Shown here: one piece after another, positions 17,993 through 28,502 of the stretch | Layout of the letters: each line of letters starts with the position of its first letter | Position numbering within the stretch: the stretch's first letter is position 1 | Source of the DNA: Sulfitobacter pontiacus | Lineage (GTDB): Bacteria > Pseudomonadota > Alphaproteobacteria > Rhodobacterales > Rhodobacteraceae | Assembly: GCF_040790665.1 (NCBI RefSeq) | Contig: NZ_CP160849.1 | Coordinates: 1,761,501-1,825,500 of the forward strand | Direction of reading: 5' to 3' | Length of the DNA stretch: 64,000 bases | Notes under the pieces: generated by a model | What the model was told of the DNA's origin: nothing | Seen by the model: the letters and a program-made list of their open reading frames with translations, nothing else | Database searches by the model: none | Position numbers and translations under genes: made by a program

Positions 17993-19474
17993 TTAGTTGA
18001 CCAGCGCGTTCAGCCCCAGAAAGATCATCGCTGACATGGTTGCTGCCGCGGGGACGGTGATGACCCAGGCCGCGACGATGGTCATGAAGTGCGACCGGCG
18101 CACGAGTTTTCGGCGGCGGCGTTCCTCTACAGCGATGCGTTTGACCTGACCGGCTTTGGCACCGGGGCGACGCAGGCGGCGCTCCATATGCCATTCGCGG
18201 TAGAAGCCTACGCCAAAAACGCCCCCCACAGCGATATGGGTAGAGCTGACGGGCAGGCCCAGCCACGAGGCGATGATCACGGTAATGGCCGCAGAGAGGG
18301 CGACGCAATAGGCGCGCATCGGGTTCAGCTTGGTGATCTGGCTGCCCACCATGCGGATCAGTTTCGGCCCGAAAAGGAACAGCCCGAATGAAATGCCAAA
18401 AGCCCCGATCACCATCACCCACATAGGGATAGAGACTTTGGTCTCGAACCCGCCAAATTCAGTGGCGTGTACGATCGCGGCGAGGGGCCCAACCGCGTTG
18501 GCGACATCATTGGCCCCATGTGCAAAGCTGAGCAGCGCTGCGGAAAAGACCAGCGGCAGGCCGAACAACACTTTGACGGATTTGTTGCGGTTTTCCATCC
18601 CGATCGACGCGCGGCGGATGACGGGGTAGGAAATGGCATAGGCCAGAACGCCACAGGCCAAACCGATCAGCAGGGCCGAGCCCATGTTGATCTCGACGAT
18701 CTTTTTAAGCCCCTTGAGCGCCAGATAGGTAGCAAAGACACCGGACATGACGCCAATCAGGATCGGCACCCAGCGACGCGAAGCTGCGATCTTGTCGTCT
18801 TGGTAGAGGATTTGCGACTTGATCAGCGCAAGGAACATCGCTGCGACAGCGCCGCCCAAGACGGGCGAGATGATCCAGCTAAGGGCGATCATGCTCATCG
18901 AAGGCCAGTTGACTGCCGCCATCCCCGCAGCCGCGATGCCGGCCCCCATGACGCCGCCCACGACCGAGTGTGTGGTCGATACCGGCGCGCCCACCCATGT
19001 GGCCAGATTGACCCACAGGGCCGACGAGATCAGCGCGGCCATCATCGCCCAGATGAACACTTGGGAATCTGCGACCGACGCGGGGTCGATGATCCCTTTC
19101 GAGATGGTCGATACCACGTCGCCGCCAGCCAGCAGGGCACCGGCACTTTCGCAAATGGCAGCGATGATGATCGCACCGCCCATGCTCAGCGCCTTGGCCC
19201 CGACGGCGGGGCCCATATTGTTGGCAACGTCATTGGCCCCGATGTTCACCGCCATATAGGCCCCGAAGGCCGCAGCAGCGATCACCACATAGTTGGAAGG
19301 CTGCGCGCCAAAGAACAGACCGGCGACCAGCGCGGCCAATACGATGAAGGCAAGGGCAATGCCAAATCCGACCATAGGCCGCGCCACATAGGTCGCGGCC
19401 TGTTCCACCCGCGAGATGCGGTTCAGGTCAGAATCCAGTGTTTTCCACTGTTGGCCTTTGGGTCCGTCGGTCAT
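17993..19474 (-). CDS. pit: Inorganic phosphate transporter, PiT family
   Basis: Low-affinity phosphate/cation symporter of the inner membrane. It has 493 residues from ATG 19474, which has GAGG at proper distance; ATG 19498 lacks one. The two PiT signature repeats are visible as GANDVANNMGPAVGAKAL and GANDVANAVGPLAAIVHA, separated by hydrophobic helices. Both GLPVSSTH and GAPVSTTH motifs are present. The large central cytoplasmic loop is short. No phoU-like partner sits next to it. The C-terminus ends in helices after a basic loop. Confidence 0.94.
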   Translation of the reverse strand: MTDGPKGQQWKTLDSDLNRISRVEQAATYVARPMVGFGIALAFIVLAALVAGLFFGAQPSNYVVIAAAAFGAYMAVNIGANDVANNMGPAVGAKALSMGGAIIIAAICESAGALLAGGDVVSTISKGIIDPASVADSQVFIWAMMAALISSALWVNLATWVGAPVSTTHSVVGGVMGAGIAAAGMAAVNWPSMSMIALSWIISPVLGGAVAAMFLALIKSQILYQDDKIAASRRWVPILIGVMSGVFATYLALKGLKKIVEINMGSALLIGLACGVLAYAISYPVIRRASIGMENRNKSVKVLFGLPLVFSAALLSFAHGANDVANAVGPLAAIVHATEFGGFETKVSIPMWVMVIGAFGISFGLFLFGPKLIRMVGSQITKLNPMRAYCVALSAAITVIIASWLGLPVSSTHIAVGGVFGVGFYREWHMERRLRRPGAKAGQVKRIAVEERRRRKLVRRSHFMTIVAAWVITVPAAATMSAMIFLGLNALVN

Positions 19475-19561
19475 TGCTGCCTCATTTTCTAAAACCATGC
19501 GCTCGTGGCACAGTGAAAACGGTTTCGCAAGGCCGCACGGGTGGCTATCGGGGCGTGGCGA

Positions 19562-20020
19562 CTAGAGGTTCAGAAGGATTTCGCGCAAATCAGGCTCTGC
19601 CACCAGTTCGGCGGCTTCCTTTGGGGGCATCCAGCGGCGGGTGCGCAGGTCGACCTCGGGGTATTCATCCTCGATGTGACGGACGCGGGTTAGGTATACC
19701 TGTGCGATGACGGGCGTGGTCATCCCTTCGGACAGGCCCTTGTCATAGTCATAATACCCGATCGGCTCGCTCTCGATATCGGCCTTGGACACGCCTGCCT
19801 CTTCCCATGCTTCGCGCAGGGCGGCACCGGCACCGTCCAGTCCGTCAATCGGCCAGCCTTTCGGCACGATCCACCGGCCGGTGTCACGGCTGGTGATCAT
19901 CAGGACTTCTTTACCTTCGGGGGTTTCACGGTAGCACAATGCGGCGACCTGAATACGTTTGGGGCGGCGCCAGATGGGGAGGATCATACCCTCCCACGCG
20001 CGTTTGAGTTCATGTATCAT
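19562..20020 (-). CDS. Nudix hydrolase
   Basis: A 152-residue Nudix protein. The signature PKGWPIDGL ... ALREAWEEAGVS (about residues 50-75) has the catalytic REAWEEAGV helix, but the upstream Glu of the textbook box is replaced. This pattern is common in the diphosphoinositol/diadenosine polyphosphate hydrolase type, which is the most likely activity. It contains VAALCYRETPEGKEVLMITS at the first strand, and the C-terminus has RRWMPPKEAAELV. It lies between pit and gnd, with 87 bases to pit. Confidence 0.9.
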   Translation of the reverse strand: MIHELKRAWEGMILPIWRRPKRIQVAALCYRETPEGKEVLMITSRDTGRWIVPKGWPIDGLDGAGAALREAWEEAGVSKADIESEPIGYYDYDKGLSEGMTTPVIAQVYLTRVRHIEDEYPEVDLRTRRWMPPKEAAELVAEPDLREILLNL

Positions 20021-20173
20021 AATTAAAACGTTAACCTGTAACTTCGTTGTTCTTGCTTTTATCCGGTCATCGTAGCTGAAAAAGAGACGAGAATCAATTT
20101 CACCCCCGCAAACCCTTGTGCAGCGGCGGTGTGCATCCCACTGTTTGATGGACCTTATAGGAGATTTAGCGCG

Positions 20174-21601
20174 ATGGCCGCAGATTTAAAGACCGCAGAT
20201 ATTGGCGTTTATGGTCTGGGGACGATGGGCAGTGCACTGGCGCTTAATCTGGCCGAGCAGGGGTTCCGTGTGGCGGTCAGCAACCGCGAAGCCGATTGGA
20301 TCGCGCCCTTTCTGGAAGAGGCCGGACCGCTGGCGGGTCAGCTCTCGGGCCACGCGACGCTTGAGGATTTTGTCGACAGTATCGCGCAACCCCGCAGCAT
20401 CTTGTTCATGATCCCGTCGGGTGCTCCGATGGATGCGATGATCGACGCGGTGATGCCGCTGCTGGATGAGGGCGACACCATCATTGATGGCGGCAACGCC
20501 GATTTCCACGACACCCGACGCCGCGCCGCCGCCTTTGACGGTACGGGGCGGCATTTCGTCGGCATGGGCGTGTCGGGCGGCGAAGAGGGCGCGCGCCACG
20601 GCCCGTCGATGATGGTGGGTGGTACCGATCACAGCTGGACCCAGCTGCGCCCCATGCTCAGCGCGATTGCGGCCAAGTTTCAGGGCGCGCCTTGCGTCGA
20701 TCATCTGGGGCCGGACGGGGCGGGGCATTTCGTCAAAACCGTGCACAACGGGATCGAATATGCCGACATGCAGATGATCGCCGAAGTCTACGGGCTGCTG
20801 CGCGACGCCGGTGGGCAAACGGCACCGCAGATCGGGGCGCTGTTTGAACGCTGGCAGAAAGGGCCGCTCAGCTCGTACCTGATCGAGGTGTCCGCCGCCG
20901 CGCTGCAAACCGTGGATGCCGAGAGCGCGACGCCAATGGTGGATCTGATCCTTGATAAGGCGGGTCAGAAAGGCACGGGCCGCTGGACCCTGATCGAGGC
21001 GCTGAAGCTTGGCCAGTCGGCCAGTTCGATCGAAGCGGCCGTCGGTGCCCGTGGCTGGTCCAGCGAGAAAGACTTGCGGGTCGCGGCGGCGCCGCTCTTG
21101 CCAGATGCGGTGACCGGCGGCACGCTGCCAACCGAGGAAGAGATGAAATCGGCCCTGCTGGCCGCGCGCATTCTGGGTCACGCGCAGGGGTTCCGCGTTT
21201 TGTCTGCCGCCTCTGACGAATTTGGCTGGCAGCTGGATATGGCCCGCATTGCAGAGATCTGGCGTGCGGGCTGTATCATCCGGTCGGCCTTGCTGGACGA
21301 TCTGGCCGATGCGTTCCACGCAGGATTGCCCGAGGGGGCCTTGATCCTCGCCCCCGCCATCCGCGATATGTTGGGCGATCACCTTGCTGGCCTGCGCAAG
21401 ACCGTCGCCGCCGGGGTGAGCCTGGGTGTGCCCATGCCCGCGCTAAGCGCGTCACTGGCGTGGTATGACAGCATCCGAACCGCACGCGGCTCCGCGAATT
21501 TGATCCAGGCGCAGCGCGACTTTTTCGGCGCGCATGGGTTTGAACGCGGCGATATCGCGGGCGCGCACCACGGGACGTGGAACGCGATCCGGCGCGACTA
21601 G
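20174..21601 (+). CDS. gnd: 6-phosphogluconate dehydrogenase, decarboxylating
   Basis: Oxidises 6-phosphogluconate to ribulose 5-phosphate, CO2 and NADPH in the pentose phosphate pathway. It has 475 residues from ATG 20174, which follows an AGGAG site; a frame opening at 20129 is rejected. Cofactor motif GVYGLGTMGSALALN, substrate loop GMGVSGGEEGARHGPSMM, and the catalytic lysine/asparagine region VKTVHNGIEYADMQMI are all present. The full length and C-terminal all-helical domain match the dimeric long form. It converges on truA with nine bases between. Confidence 0.96.
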   Translation: MAADLKTADIGVYGLGTMGSALALNLAEQGFRVAVSNREADWIAPFLEEAGPLAGQLSGHATLEDFVDSIAQPRSILFMIPSGAPMDAMIDAVMPLLDEGDTIIDGGNADFHDTRRRAAAFDGTGRHFVGMGVSGGEEGARHGPSMMVGGTDHSWTQLRPMLSAIAAKFQGAPCVDHLGPDGAGHFVKTVHNGIEYADMQMIAEVYGLLRDAGGQTAPQIGALFERWQKGPLSSYLIEVSAAALQTVDAESATPMVDLILDKAGQKGTGRWTLIEALKLGQSASSIEAAVGARGWSSEKDLRVAAAPLLPDAVTGGTLPTEEEMKSALLAARILGHAQGFRVLSAASDEFGWQLDMARIAEIWRAGCIIRSALLDDLADAFHAGLPEGALILAPAIRDMLGDHLAGLRKTVAAGVSLGVPMPALSASLAWYDSIRTARGSANLIQAQRDFFGAHGFERGDIAGAHHGTWNAIRRD

Positions 21602-21610
21602 GGCGCTGGT

Positions 21611-22399
21611 TTAACCGCGGCGCAGGGGCGATTGCGCGAAAGGGTCTGTCTCGTAGGTGACATGCGACAGATACAGACCCTGCGGCGGGGCGACGGGGCC
21701 GCAGGCTTGACGGTCCCGCGCAGCGAGCATCTGTTTCACATCGTCGGGCGCAAATGATCCGGCCCCGACGCGTTCAAGCGTGCCCACGATGCTGCGCACC
21801 TGATTGTGCAGGAACGACCGCGCGCGCACGTCGAACTGCACCTCGACACCGCCGCCGACGGGATGCTCTGTCATATCCACACGGTCCAGCGTTTTGACCG
21901 GCGTTTGCGCCTGACAGATGGTCGAGCGGAAGGTGGTGAAATCATGCTCGCCGATCAGATGGGTCGCGGCCTCGCGCATGCGGTCGATGTCCAGCGGCTT
22001 CTTGACCTGCCAGACCAGCCCCGCCTGATGTGTCGCCGGAGGGCGACGTACCAGCACACGAAACAGATACCGGCGTTCGAGCGCGGAAAAGCGGGCGTGA
22101 AAATCATCATCCACCGCGACGCAATCGACAATCGCAATGGGCAGTGGTTTCAGATGATAGTTGATCGCCTCGGACAGGCGGAACGGGGTCCAGTCACGTT
22201 CCATATCGCAATGGGCGACCTGCGCCAGCGCGTGGACACCGGCGTCGGTGCGCCCTGCGGCGGCGATGTTATGGGCGCGCGGTTCGATCTTGGCCAAAGC
22301 GTCCTCTATCGCGCCTTGGACCGACGCAAGGTCGATCTGGCGTTGCCAGCCGACAAAAGGTGCGCCGTGGTATTCGATTTTCAGGGCATAGCGTTGCAT
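21611..22399 (-). CDS. truA: tRNA pseudouridine synthase A
   Basis: Makes pseudouridine at positions 38-40 of the tRNA anticodon arm. It has 262 residues. The catalytic aspartate is D52 in [15 protein letters not shown]. Other TruA blocks include [16 protein letters not shown] and [14 protein letters not shown]. The ATG is at 22399. It is divergent from the ycjX-like gene with 92 bases between, which should hold both promoters. Confidence 0.97.
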   Translation of the reverse strand: MQRYALKIEYHGAPFVGWQRQIDLASVQGAIEDALAKIEPRAHNIAAAGRTDAGVHALAQVAHCDMERDWTPFRLSEAINYHLKPLPIAIVDCVAVDDDFHARFSALERRYLFRVLVRRPPATHQAGLVWQVKKPLDIDRMREAATHLIGEHDFTTFRSTICQAQTPVKTLDRVDMTEHPVGGGVEVQFDVRARSFLHNQVRSIVGTLERVGAGSFAPDDVKQMLAARDRQACGPVAPPQGLYLSHVTYETDPFAQSPLRRG

Positions 22400-22491
22400 G
22401 GCGGGCGTTTACCCTGAGGGTGGCCATCTGGCAATCCCTGACCCGCGTGCCTATGTTAGAGCGCAACGACAGGTGAAGGCGGGCACGGGCT

Positions 22492-23904
22492 TTGGTACTC
22501 TCAAGAATTGCCGATGGCATTTGGCGGCAGGTGGAAAATGTGCAGGACGGGGTGTCCGAGACGTTTTTCGAGCCTGTGATCCGTCTGGGCGTGACCGGTT
22601 TGGCGCGCTCCGGCAAGACCGTGTTTATCACCTCGCTTGTGGCGAACCTGCTGGACCGCGGGCGGATGCCGGGGCTGCTTGCGGCTTCCGAAGGGCGGAT
22701 CGAGGCGGCGTTCTTGCAGCCGCAGCCCGACGATACCGTGCCGCGGTTCGAATATGAAAACCACCTTGCCGCGCTGACGGGGCCCACGCCGCATTGGCCC
22801 GACAGCACCCGCGCCATATCGGAACTGCGCTTGTCCTTGCGGGTGCGGCCAAACGGCTTGCTTGCGGGGTTTCAGGGGCCGCGCACGGTGCATCTTGATA
22901 TCGTGGATTACCCCGGCGAATGGCTGCTGGATCTGGCGCTGATGGATGTGGATTATGCCACGTGGTCGGCGCAGGTGCTGGCGCGGATCGCCAACCGCGA
23001 AGAGGCCGCGGGCTACCGCGTGCTGGTGGAGGGGATCGACCCCGAGGCGGCGTTGGACGAACCCGTGGCCCAAGCGCTGGCCGCCAGCTTTGCCGAGTAT
23101 CTGCAAACGGCACGGGCGAATGGCTATTCCGACTGCACACCGGGGCGGTTCCTGCTGCCCGGTGATCTGGCCGGATCGCCGGTGCTGACTTTTGCGCCCC
23201 TGCCGGGCGGCGAGGGGCCGCGCGGGTCACTGCTACGCGAGATGGCGCGGCGGTTCGAGGCGTATAAGCGGCAGGTGGTCAAACCGTTCTTTCGCGATCA
23301 CTTTGCGCGGATTGACCGGCAGGTCGTGCTGGTGGATGCGCTTGGCGCGATCAATCAGGGCCCCCGTGCGGTCGAGGATCTGCGCGCTGCCATGAGCGAT
23401 ATCCTTGGCAGCTTCAAACCCGGACGCAACGGATTTCTGACGCAGCTTTTGCGCGGCAAACGGGTCGAGAAAATCCTCTTTGCCGCGACCAAGGCAGACC
23501 ATTTGCACCACAGTCAGCACGCCAGCCTCACCGCGATCATGGAGGCGCTGACACGGGATGCCCGCGACCGCGCGCGCTTTGCGGGGGCTCAGACATCGGC
23601 CATGTCGTTGGCGTCTTTGCGTGCCACGACCGAAGCCACAATGACGCACAACGGCGAAACCCTAGAGGTCGTGCGCGGCAGCCTGCTGGATACCGGCAAA
23701 GAGGCCGCGTTCTATCCCGGTGAACTTCCCAAAGACCCGGCCCATCTTCTAAGTCCGGCGCGGGCGGGGGCGGAAAAATGGCTGGATCAGGATTATCAGA
23801 TCATGCGTTTTGCGCCTGCTCGGCTGAACCTGCGCCCCGGTGACGGGCCGCCGCATATCCGTCTGGACCGCGCGGCGGAATTCTTGATCGGGGATCGTCT
23901 GTGA
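22492..23904 (+). CDS. YcjX family GTP-binding protein
   Basis: YcjX-like (DUF463) P-loop protein of 470 residues. The Walker A is GLARSGKT in [19 protein letters not shown] (about 31-49), and a [13 protein letters not shown] segment forms the Walker B region. Homologues are linked to phage-shock and stress operons and are predicted GTPases; the cellular role is unclear. TTG 22492 is the likely start: no ATG lies before the conserved N-terminus, and GGTGAAGG lies 13 bases upstream. It is the first gene of a tightly overlapping three-gene operon with a GNAT gene and a YcjF homologue. Confidence 0.88.
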   Translation: MVLSRIADGIWRQVENVQDGVSETFFEPVIRLGVTGLARSGKTVFITSLVANLLDRGRMPGLLAASEGRIEAAFLQPQPDDTVPRFEYENHLAALTGPTPHWPDSTRAISELRLSLRVRPNGLLAGFQGPRTVHLDIVDYPGEWLLDLALMDVDYATWSAQVLARIANREEAAGYRVLVEGIDPEAALDEPVAQALAASFAEYLQTARANGYSDCTPGRFLLPGDLAGSPVLTFAPLPGGEGPRGSLLREMARRFEAYKRQVVKPFFRDHFARIDRQVVLVDALGAINQGPRAVEDLRAAMSDILGSFKPGRNGFLTQLLRGKRVEKILFAATKADHLHHSQHASLTAIMEALTRDARDRARFAGAQTSAMSLASLRATTEATMTHNGETLEVVRGSLLDTGKEAAFYPGELPKDPAHLLSPARAGAEKWLDQDYQIMRFAPARLNLRPGDGPPHIRLDRAAEFLIGDRL

Positions 23905-24356
23905 CCGGTGATGATGTGACCATCGCACCCGCGCGGGTGCTGGATGCCGGTCGCCTGTCAGAGGTGATGGCCTGCGCCAATGCAGATCACGATTGGCTGC
24001 CTCAGGCCCACAGCCGCGCAGAAGAGATCGGCACTCTGGGCGATATGATCGACGTGGGCTGGGTGCAGGTGGCGCGGACCGACGGGCATGTTGTGGGCTT
24101 TCTGGCACGGCGTGCGGCCGAGATTCACGGGCTGTATCTGCACCCCAAGGCCCAAGGCAAAGGAATCGCGCAGCGTTTGCTGAACGGGGCCAAGGCACAA
24201 AGCGATCGGCTCGCGCTGTGGAGTTTCGAGGCGAACCTGCGTGCGTCGCGGTTCTACCGTGCCGCGGGCTTTATAGAGGTGGCGCGCAGCGACGGGGCAG
24301 GCAATGATTTCGGGCTGCCTGATGTGCGGTTTGAGTGGATGAAAGGGGCAGCGTGA
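23901..24356 (+). CDS. GNAT N-acetyltransferase
   Basis: A 151-residue GNAT enzyme. The acetyl-CoA-binding strand-loop-helix reads [20 protein letters not shown] (about 79-98), followed by [23 protein letters not shown] is the start because it overlaps the upstream stop by four bases (GTGA), and its own TGA overlaps the next ATG. It sits between ycjX-like and ycjF-like genes, which are neighbours in many other proteobacteria. The substrate is unknown, and the placement suggests co-expression rather than proving a shared function. Confidence 0.88.
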   Translation: MTGDDVTIAPARVLDAGRLSEVMACANADHDWLPQAHSRAEEIGTLGDMIDVGWVQVARTDGHVVGFLARRAAEIHGLYLHPKAQGKGIAQRLLNGAKAQSDRLALWSFEANLRASRFYRAAGFIEVARSDGAGNDFGLPDVRFEWMKGAA

Positions 24357-25357
24357 TGGCCAAGGGTCCGGTGCTATTTGACCTTGAAGAAGACACAACC
24401 GCGCGGCCTTCGGTATCGGATGCGCCGCCGGTGCCCGATGTGGGGACACCCGCGCCGCAAGGGCAGGCGATGCAGATCGCGGCACGGCTGGCCGCGCGCA
24501 AGCCGTCAAAGCTGGTGCGCCTGTTCTGGTGGCTGCTGACCACGCTCATCGGCGCGCTGGTGTCCATTGCCGCGTGGAACTTTATCATGGGGCTGCTGGC
24601 GAGCTATCCGCTGTTGGGAATGGCGATGACCGTGCTTATTGGTGCGGTGCTGCTGGTACTGGTGTTGCTCTGTTTGCGCGAATTGGCGGCGTTTAGCCGT
24701 TTGGCGCGGCTTGACGGTTTGCATCACGATGTGGGCGAGGCGCTGGCGCAGAATGATCTGAAAGCCGCGCGGGCTGTGACGGACCGGCTGGTCGGCCTGT
24801 ATCAGGGCCGCGAGGATACCCGTTGGGGCCGCGACCGTCTGGCAGAGCTGCGCGGCGATCAGTTGGATGCGCAGACCTTGCTGGCCCTGACCGAGGCAGA
24901 GCTGTTGGGCCCTCTCGACATCGCCGCCAGCCGCGAGGTCGAGGCGGCGGCCCGTCAGGTTGCGACGGTGACGGCGCTGGTGCCCTTGGCGCTGGCCGAT
25001 GTGGTCGCGGCGATGACCAGCAACCTGCGCATGATCCGCCGCGTCGCCGAGATTTACGGCGGACGCTCGGGCTTCTTCGGGTCGTGGCGTCTGACGCGGG
25101 TGGTGCTGTCGCATCTGGTGGCGACAGGGGCCGTAGCTGTGGGCGACGATATGCTGGAACCGATCCTTGGAGGAACGATGCTGGCCAAACTGTCGCGCCG
25201 CTTTGGCGAAGGGCTGGTGAATGGTGCCTTGACGGCCCGCGTTGGCGTCGCCGCGATGGAGGTTTGTCGCCCCATGCCGTTCTCTGAACCCCGCCGCCCC
25301 AAGGTGCGCAGCATCATCAAACGCGCGCTGTCGGGGCTGTTTTCCAAAGGCAGATAG
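24356..25357 (+). CDS. YcjF/TIGR01620 family membrane protein (DUF697)
   Basis: A 333-residue inner-membrane protein of the YcjF type. The N-terminal 60 residues are charged and cytoplasmic-like. Two helices follow (LVRLFWWLLTTLIGALVSIA and PLLGMAMTVLIGAVLLVLVL), then a helical domain ending in the DUF697-like region with FFGSWRLTRVVLSHLVATGA. The ATG (24356) overlaps the GNAT stop and has AAAGGGG upstream. Pairing with YcjX is usual, and in E. coli these belong to the phage-shock regulon; no psp genes are nearby here. Function is unknown. Confidence 0.87.
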   Translation: MAKGPVLFDLEEDTTARPSVSDAPPVPDVGTPAPQGQAMQIAARLAARKPSKLVRLFWWLLTTLIGALVSIAAWNFIMGLLASYPLLGMAMTVLIGAVLLVLVLLCLRELAAFSRLARLDGLHHDVGEALAQNDLKAARAVTDRLVGLYQGREDTRWGRDRLAELRGDQLDAQTLLALTEAELLGPLDIAASREVEAAARQVATVTALVPLALADVVAAMTSNLRMIRRVAEIYGGRSGFFGSWRLTRVVLSHLVATGAVAVGDDMLEPILGGTMLAKLSRRFGEGLVNGALTARVGVAAMEVCRPMPFSEPRRPKVRSIIKRALSGLFSKGR

Positions 25358-25449
25358 ATGCCGGGGCGAGGGGGCTTGTCGGTCGATCTGCTGCGGCCTA
25401 TAAGGCTGCATATGACCCGGAACTCCGCGATCATTATTCGAATTATTTT

Positions 25450-25478
25450 CCCGGCGCTCTGATTGACGAGACGCCGGG
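25450..25478 (+). terminator. Hairpin upstream of ileS
   Basis: CCCGGCG (25450-25456) and CGCCGGG (25472-25478) make a 7-base stem with a 15-base loop. Downstream, GAGTTTTT begins about 10 bases later. It may end the ycjX-GNAT-ycjF transcript or lie in the ileS leader. The rest of the 196-base gap holds no gene. Confidence 0.4.
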
Positions 25479-25553
25479 CAGAGGTGCTTGAGTTTTTCGC
25501 GCCGCATCCGAACATTCACCATTCCGAAATACCGTTGCCAAAGGACGCCCGCC

Positions 25554-28469
25554 ATGTGCGCCGACACCCCCGAAACGCTTGACTATAAATCCACGCTGAA
25601 CCTGCCAAAAACCGATTTCCCGATGCGCGCGGGCCTGCCCAAACGCGAACCCGAATGGCTGGAGCGGTGGGAAAAGATCGGCGTCTATGACCGCCTGCGC
25701 GAAAAGCAGGGGCGCAAGCCCTTCACGCTGCACGACGGCCCGCCCTATGCGAATGGCAACCTGCATATCGGCCACGCGCTGAACAAGACGATCAAGGATA
25801 TGATCGTGCGGTCGCACCAGATGATGGGCTTTGACGCGCGCTATATCCCCGGTTGGGATTGCCACGGCCTGCCCATCGAATGGAAGATCGAGGAACAGTA
25901 CCGCCAGAAGGGCCGCGACAAGGACGATGTGCCGATCAACGATTTCCGCGCCGAATGCCGCAAGTTCGCCGCCGGCTGGGTCGATGTGCAGCGTGACGAA
26001 TTCAAACGTCTGGGCATCACCGGCAACTGGGCTGATCCCTATCTGACGATGGATTTCCACGCGGAACGTGTGATCGCCGAAGAATTCATGAAGTTCCTGA
26101 TGAACGGCACGCTCTATCAAGGCTCCAAACCCGTGATGTGGTCGCCGGTTGAAAAGACCGCGCTGGCCGAGGCCGAGGTCGAATACCACGACAAGGAAAG
26201 CTTTACGATCTGGGTGAAGTTCAAGGTTGTTGGCACGGATGACGCCAGCCTTGACGGCGCGCACGTCGTGATCTGGACCACGACGCCCTGGACCATGCCG
26301 TCCAACAAGGCCGTCGTCTACGGCGAAGATATCTCTTACGGTCTGTACGAAGTCACCGGCCGCCCCGAGGAATCCTGGGTCACTATCGGTGATCGCTATC
26401 TGCTGTCGGACAGCATGGCGATGGATGTGTTCGGGCGTGCGCGTCTTGATGACACGATGGTGCGCCGTTTGCGGGATGTGACGCAGGACGAGCTGGCAAA
26501 GATCAAGCTGCAGCACCCGCTGGCGGGGGCCGAAGGCAGCAATGGCGAATGGGACGATCTGCGCGACTTCCGCGCCGCTGATTTCGTGACCGACACTGAA
26601 GGCACGGGCTTTGTCCATTGTGCGCCGTCGCATGGTCTTGAAGAATATGAACTCTACCGCGGTCTGGGGATGCTGGATCAGGTGATCACCTATAACGTGG
26701 TCGAAGACGGGTCTTTCCGCGCCGATCTGCCGTTCTTTGGCGGCAAGAAGATCCTCAAACCCAACGGCAAGGAAGGCGACGCCAACACGGCCGTGATCAA
26801 CAAGCTGGTCGAGGTCGGCGGGCTGCTGGCGCGTGGCAAGATCAAGCACAGCTATCCGCATTCCTGGCGCTCCAAGGCGCCGGTCATCTACCGCAACACG
26901 CCACAGTGGTTCGCGGCGATCGACCGGCCTGTTGGTGACGGGCAGGACACATTCGGCAAGACCATCCGTGAACGCGCCCTGACCGAGATCGACAACGTCA
27001 ACTGGGTGCCCAAAAAGGGCCGCAACCGTCTGCACTCGATGATGGAAGCGCGCCCCGACTGGGTGCTGTCGCGTCAACGGGCCTGGGGTGTGCCGCTGAC
27101 CTGCTTTACCAAGAATGGCGCGCTGCCAACGGATGAAGACTTCTTGCTGCGTAACCCCGAGGTCAACCAACGCATCGTCGAGGCGTTCGAGGCTGACGGT
27201 GCGGATGTCTGGTACGAAGATGGCGCGAAAGAGCGGTTCCTTGGCGGCATCGTGAACCCCGACGACTATACCCAAGTATTCGACATTCTGGACGTGTGGT
27301 TCGATTCCGGTTCGACCCACGCCTTCGTTCTGCGCGACCGCGAGGATGGCTCGGAAGACGGTATCGCGGATGTCTATATGGAAGGCACGGACCAGCACCG
27401 CGGCTGGTTCCATTCGTCGCTGCTGCAATCCGTGGGCACCACAGGCCGCGCGCCTTATCGTAACGTGGTGACGCATGGGTTCACGCTGGATGAGAAGGGC
27501 ATGAAGATGTCCAAATCCATCGGCAACACCATCGTTCCTGAAAAGGTCGTGCAGCAATACGGCGCGGATATCCTGCGTCTGTGGGTGGCGCAGACCGATT
27601 ATACCGCGGATCAGCGGATCGGGCCGGAAATCCTGAAAGGCACCGCCGACAGCTACCGCCGTCTGCGCAACACCATGCGTTATATGCTGGGCGCGCTGTC
27701 GGACTTTACCGATGCCGACCGGACAGAGCCTGCAGATATGCCAGAGCTTGAACGCTGGGTGCTGCACCGTGTGGCAGAGTTGGATCAGATCGTGCGCGAA
27801 GGCTATGCGCGCTACGACTTCCAAGGCGTGTTCCAGGCGGTGTTCACCTTTGCCACCGTTGATCTGTCCGCGTTCTATTTCGACGTGCGTAAGGATGCGC
27901 TGTATTGCGACGGCGATACGTTGCGCCGCCGTGCTGCGCGCACCGTGCTGGACATCCTGTTCCACCGTCTGACGACATGGCTGGCCCCTGTGCTGGTGTT
28001 CACCATGGAAGAAGTCTGGCTTGAGCGGTTCCCCGGCGACGAAAGCTCGGTTCACCTGACGGATATCCCTGAAACGCCTAAGGCGTGGCTGGATGCCGAT
28101 CTGGCAGCGAAATGGGCCAAGGTGCGTGCCGCGCGGCGGGTTGTGACCTCGGCGTTGGAAGTGCAGCGGGTCGAGAAGGTCATCGGGGCCTCGCTTGAGG
28201 CCGCACCTATGGTGTTTGTTGCCGATGACGCTCAGCGGGCGGCGCTTGAAAGCGTTGCGTTCGAAGACGTTTGCATCACCTCGCAGATTGCCATCACCGG
28301 CGATGACGCCCCGGCAGAGGCGTTCCGTATGCCAGAGACCGACGGCGTTGCCGTGGTGTTCGAGAAAGCTTCGGGCGAAAAATGCGCACGTTGCTGGAAG
28401 GTACTGCCGGATGTCGGCACCCACGATCACGCGGGCGTTTGTGCCCGGTGTGACGAGGCTGTGTCCTAA
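25554..28469 (+). CDS. ileS: Isoleucyl-tRNA synthetase
   Basis: Class I aminoacyl-tRNA synthetase charging tRNA-Ile, with an editing domain against valine. It has 971 residues from ATG 25554 with AAGGA upstream. The HIGH motif is at 71-74 (NGNLHIGHALNK) and KMSKS at about 651-655 (GMKMSKSIGN). Editing-domain blocks such as TTTPWTMPSNKAVVYG and SHGLEEYELYR are present. The C-terminus has a zinc-type cluster, CARCWKV ... CARC. All features match the bacterial type. ogt follows within 35 bases. Confidence 0.98.
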   Translation: MCADTPETLDYKSTLNLPKTDFPMRAGLPKREPEWLERWEKIGVYDRLREKQGRKPFTLHDGPPYANGNLHIGHALNKTIKDMIVRSHQMMGFDARYIPGWDCHGLPIEWKIEEQYRQKGRDKDDVPINDFRAECRKFAAGWVDVQRDEFKRLGITGNWADPYLTMDFHAERVIAEEFMKFLMNGTLYQGSKPVMWSPVEKTALAEAEVEYHDKESFTIWVKFKVVGTDDASLDGAHVVIWTTTPWTMPSNKAVVYGEDISYGLYEVTGRPEESWVTIGDRYLLSDSMAMDVFGRARLDDTMVRRLRDVTQDELAKIKLQHPLAGAEGSNGEWDDLRDFRAADFVTDTEGTGFVHCAPSHGLEEYELYRGLGMLDQVITYNVVEDGSFRADLPFFGGKKILKPNGKEGDANTAVINKLVEVGGLLARGKIKHSYPHSWRSKAPVIYRNTPQWFAAIDRPVGDGQDTFGKTIRERALTEIDNVNWVPKKGRNRLHSMMEARPDWVLSRQRAWGVPLTCFTKNGALPTDEDFLLRNPEVNQRIVEAFEADGADVWYEDGAKERFLGGIVNPDDYTQVFDILDVWFDSGSTHAFVLRDREDGSEDGIADVYMEGTDQHRGWFHSSLLQSVGTTGRAPYRNVVTHGFTLDEKGMKMSKSIGNTIVPEKVVQQYGADILRLWVAQTDYTADQRIGPEILKGTADSYRRLRNTMRYMLGALSDFTDADRTEPADMPELERWVLHRVAELDQIVREGYARYDFQGVFQAVFTFATVDLSAFYFDVRKDALYCDGDTLRRRAARTVLDILFHRLTTWLAPVLVFTMEEVWLERFPGDESSVHLTDIPETPKAWLDADLAAKWAKVRAARRVVTSALEVQRVEKVIGASLEAAPMVFVADDAQRAALESVAFEDVCITSQIAITGDDAPAEAFRMPETDGVAVVFEKASGEKCARCWKVLPDVGTHDHAGVCARCDEAVS

Positions 28470-28502
28470 GATGACGCCGCGCCGCTTGATCCGGAAGCTC
28501 GG

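Noticed and set aside
17993-19474. Start of pit at 19498
   Set aside because: That ATG lacks a ribosome-binding site, whereas the ATG at 19474 has GAGG at good spacing.
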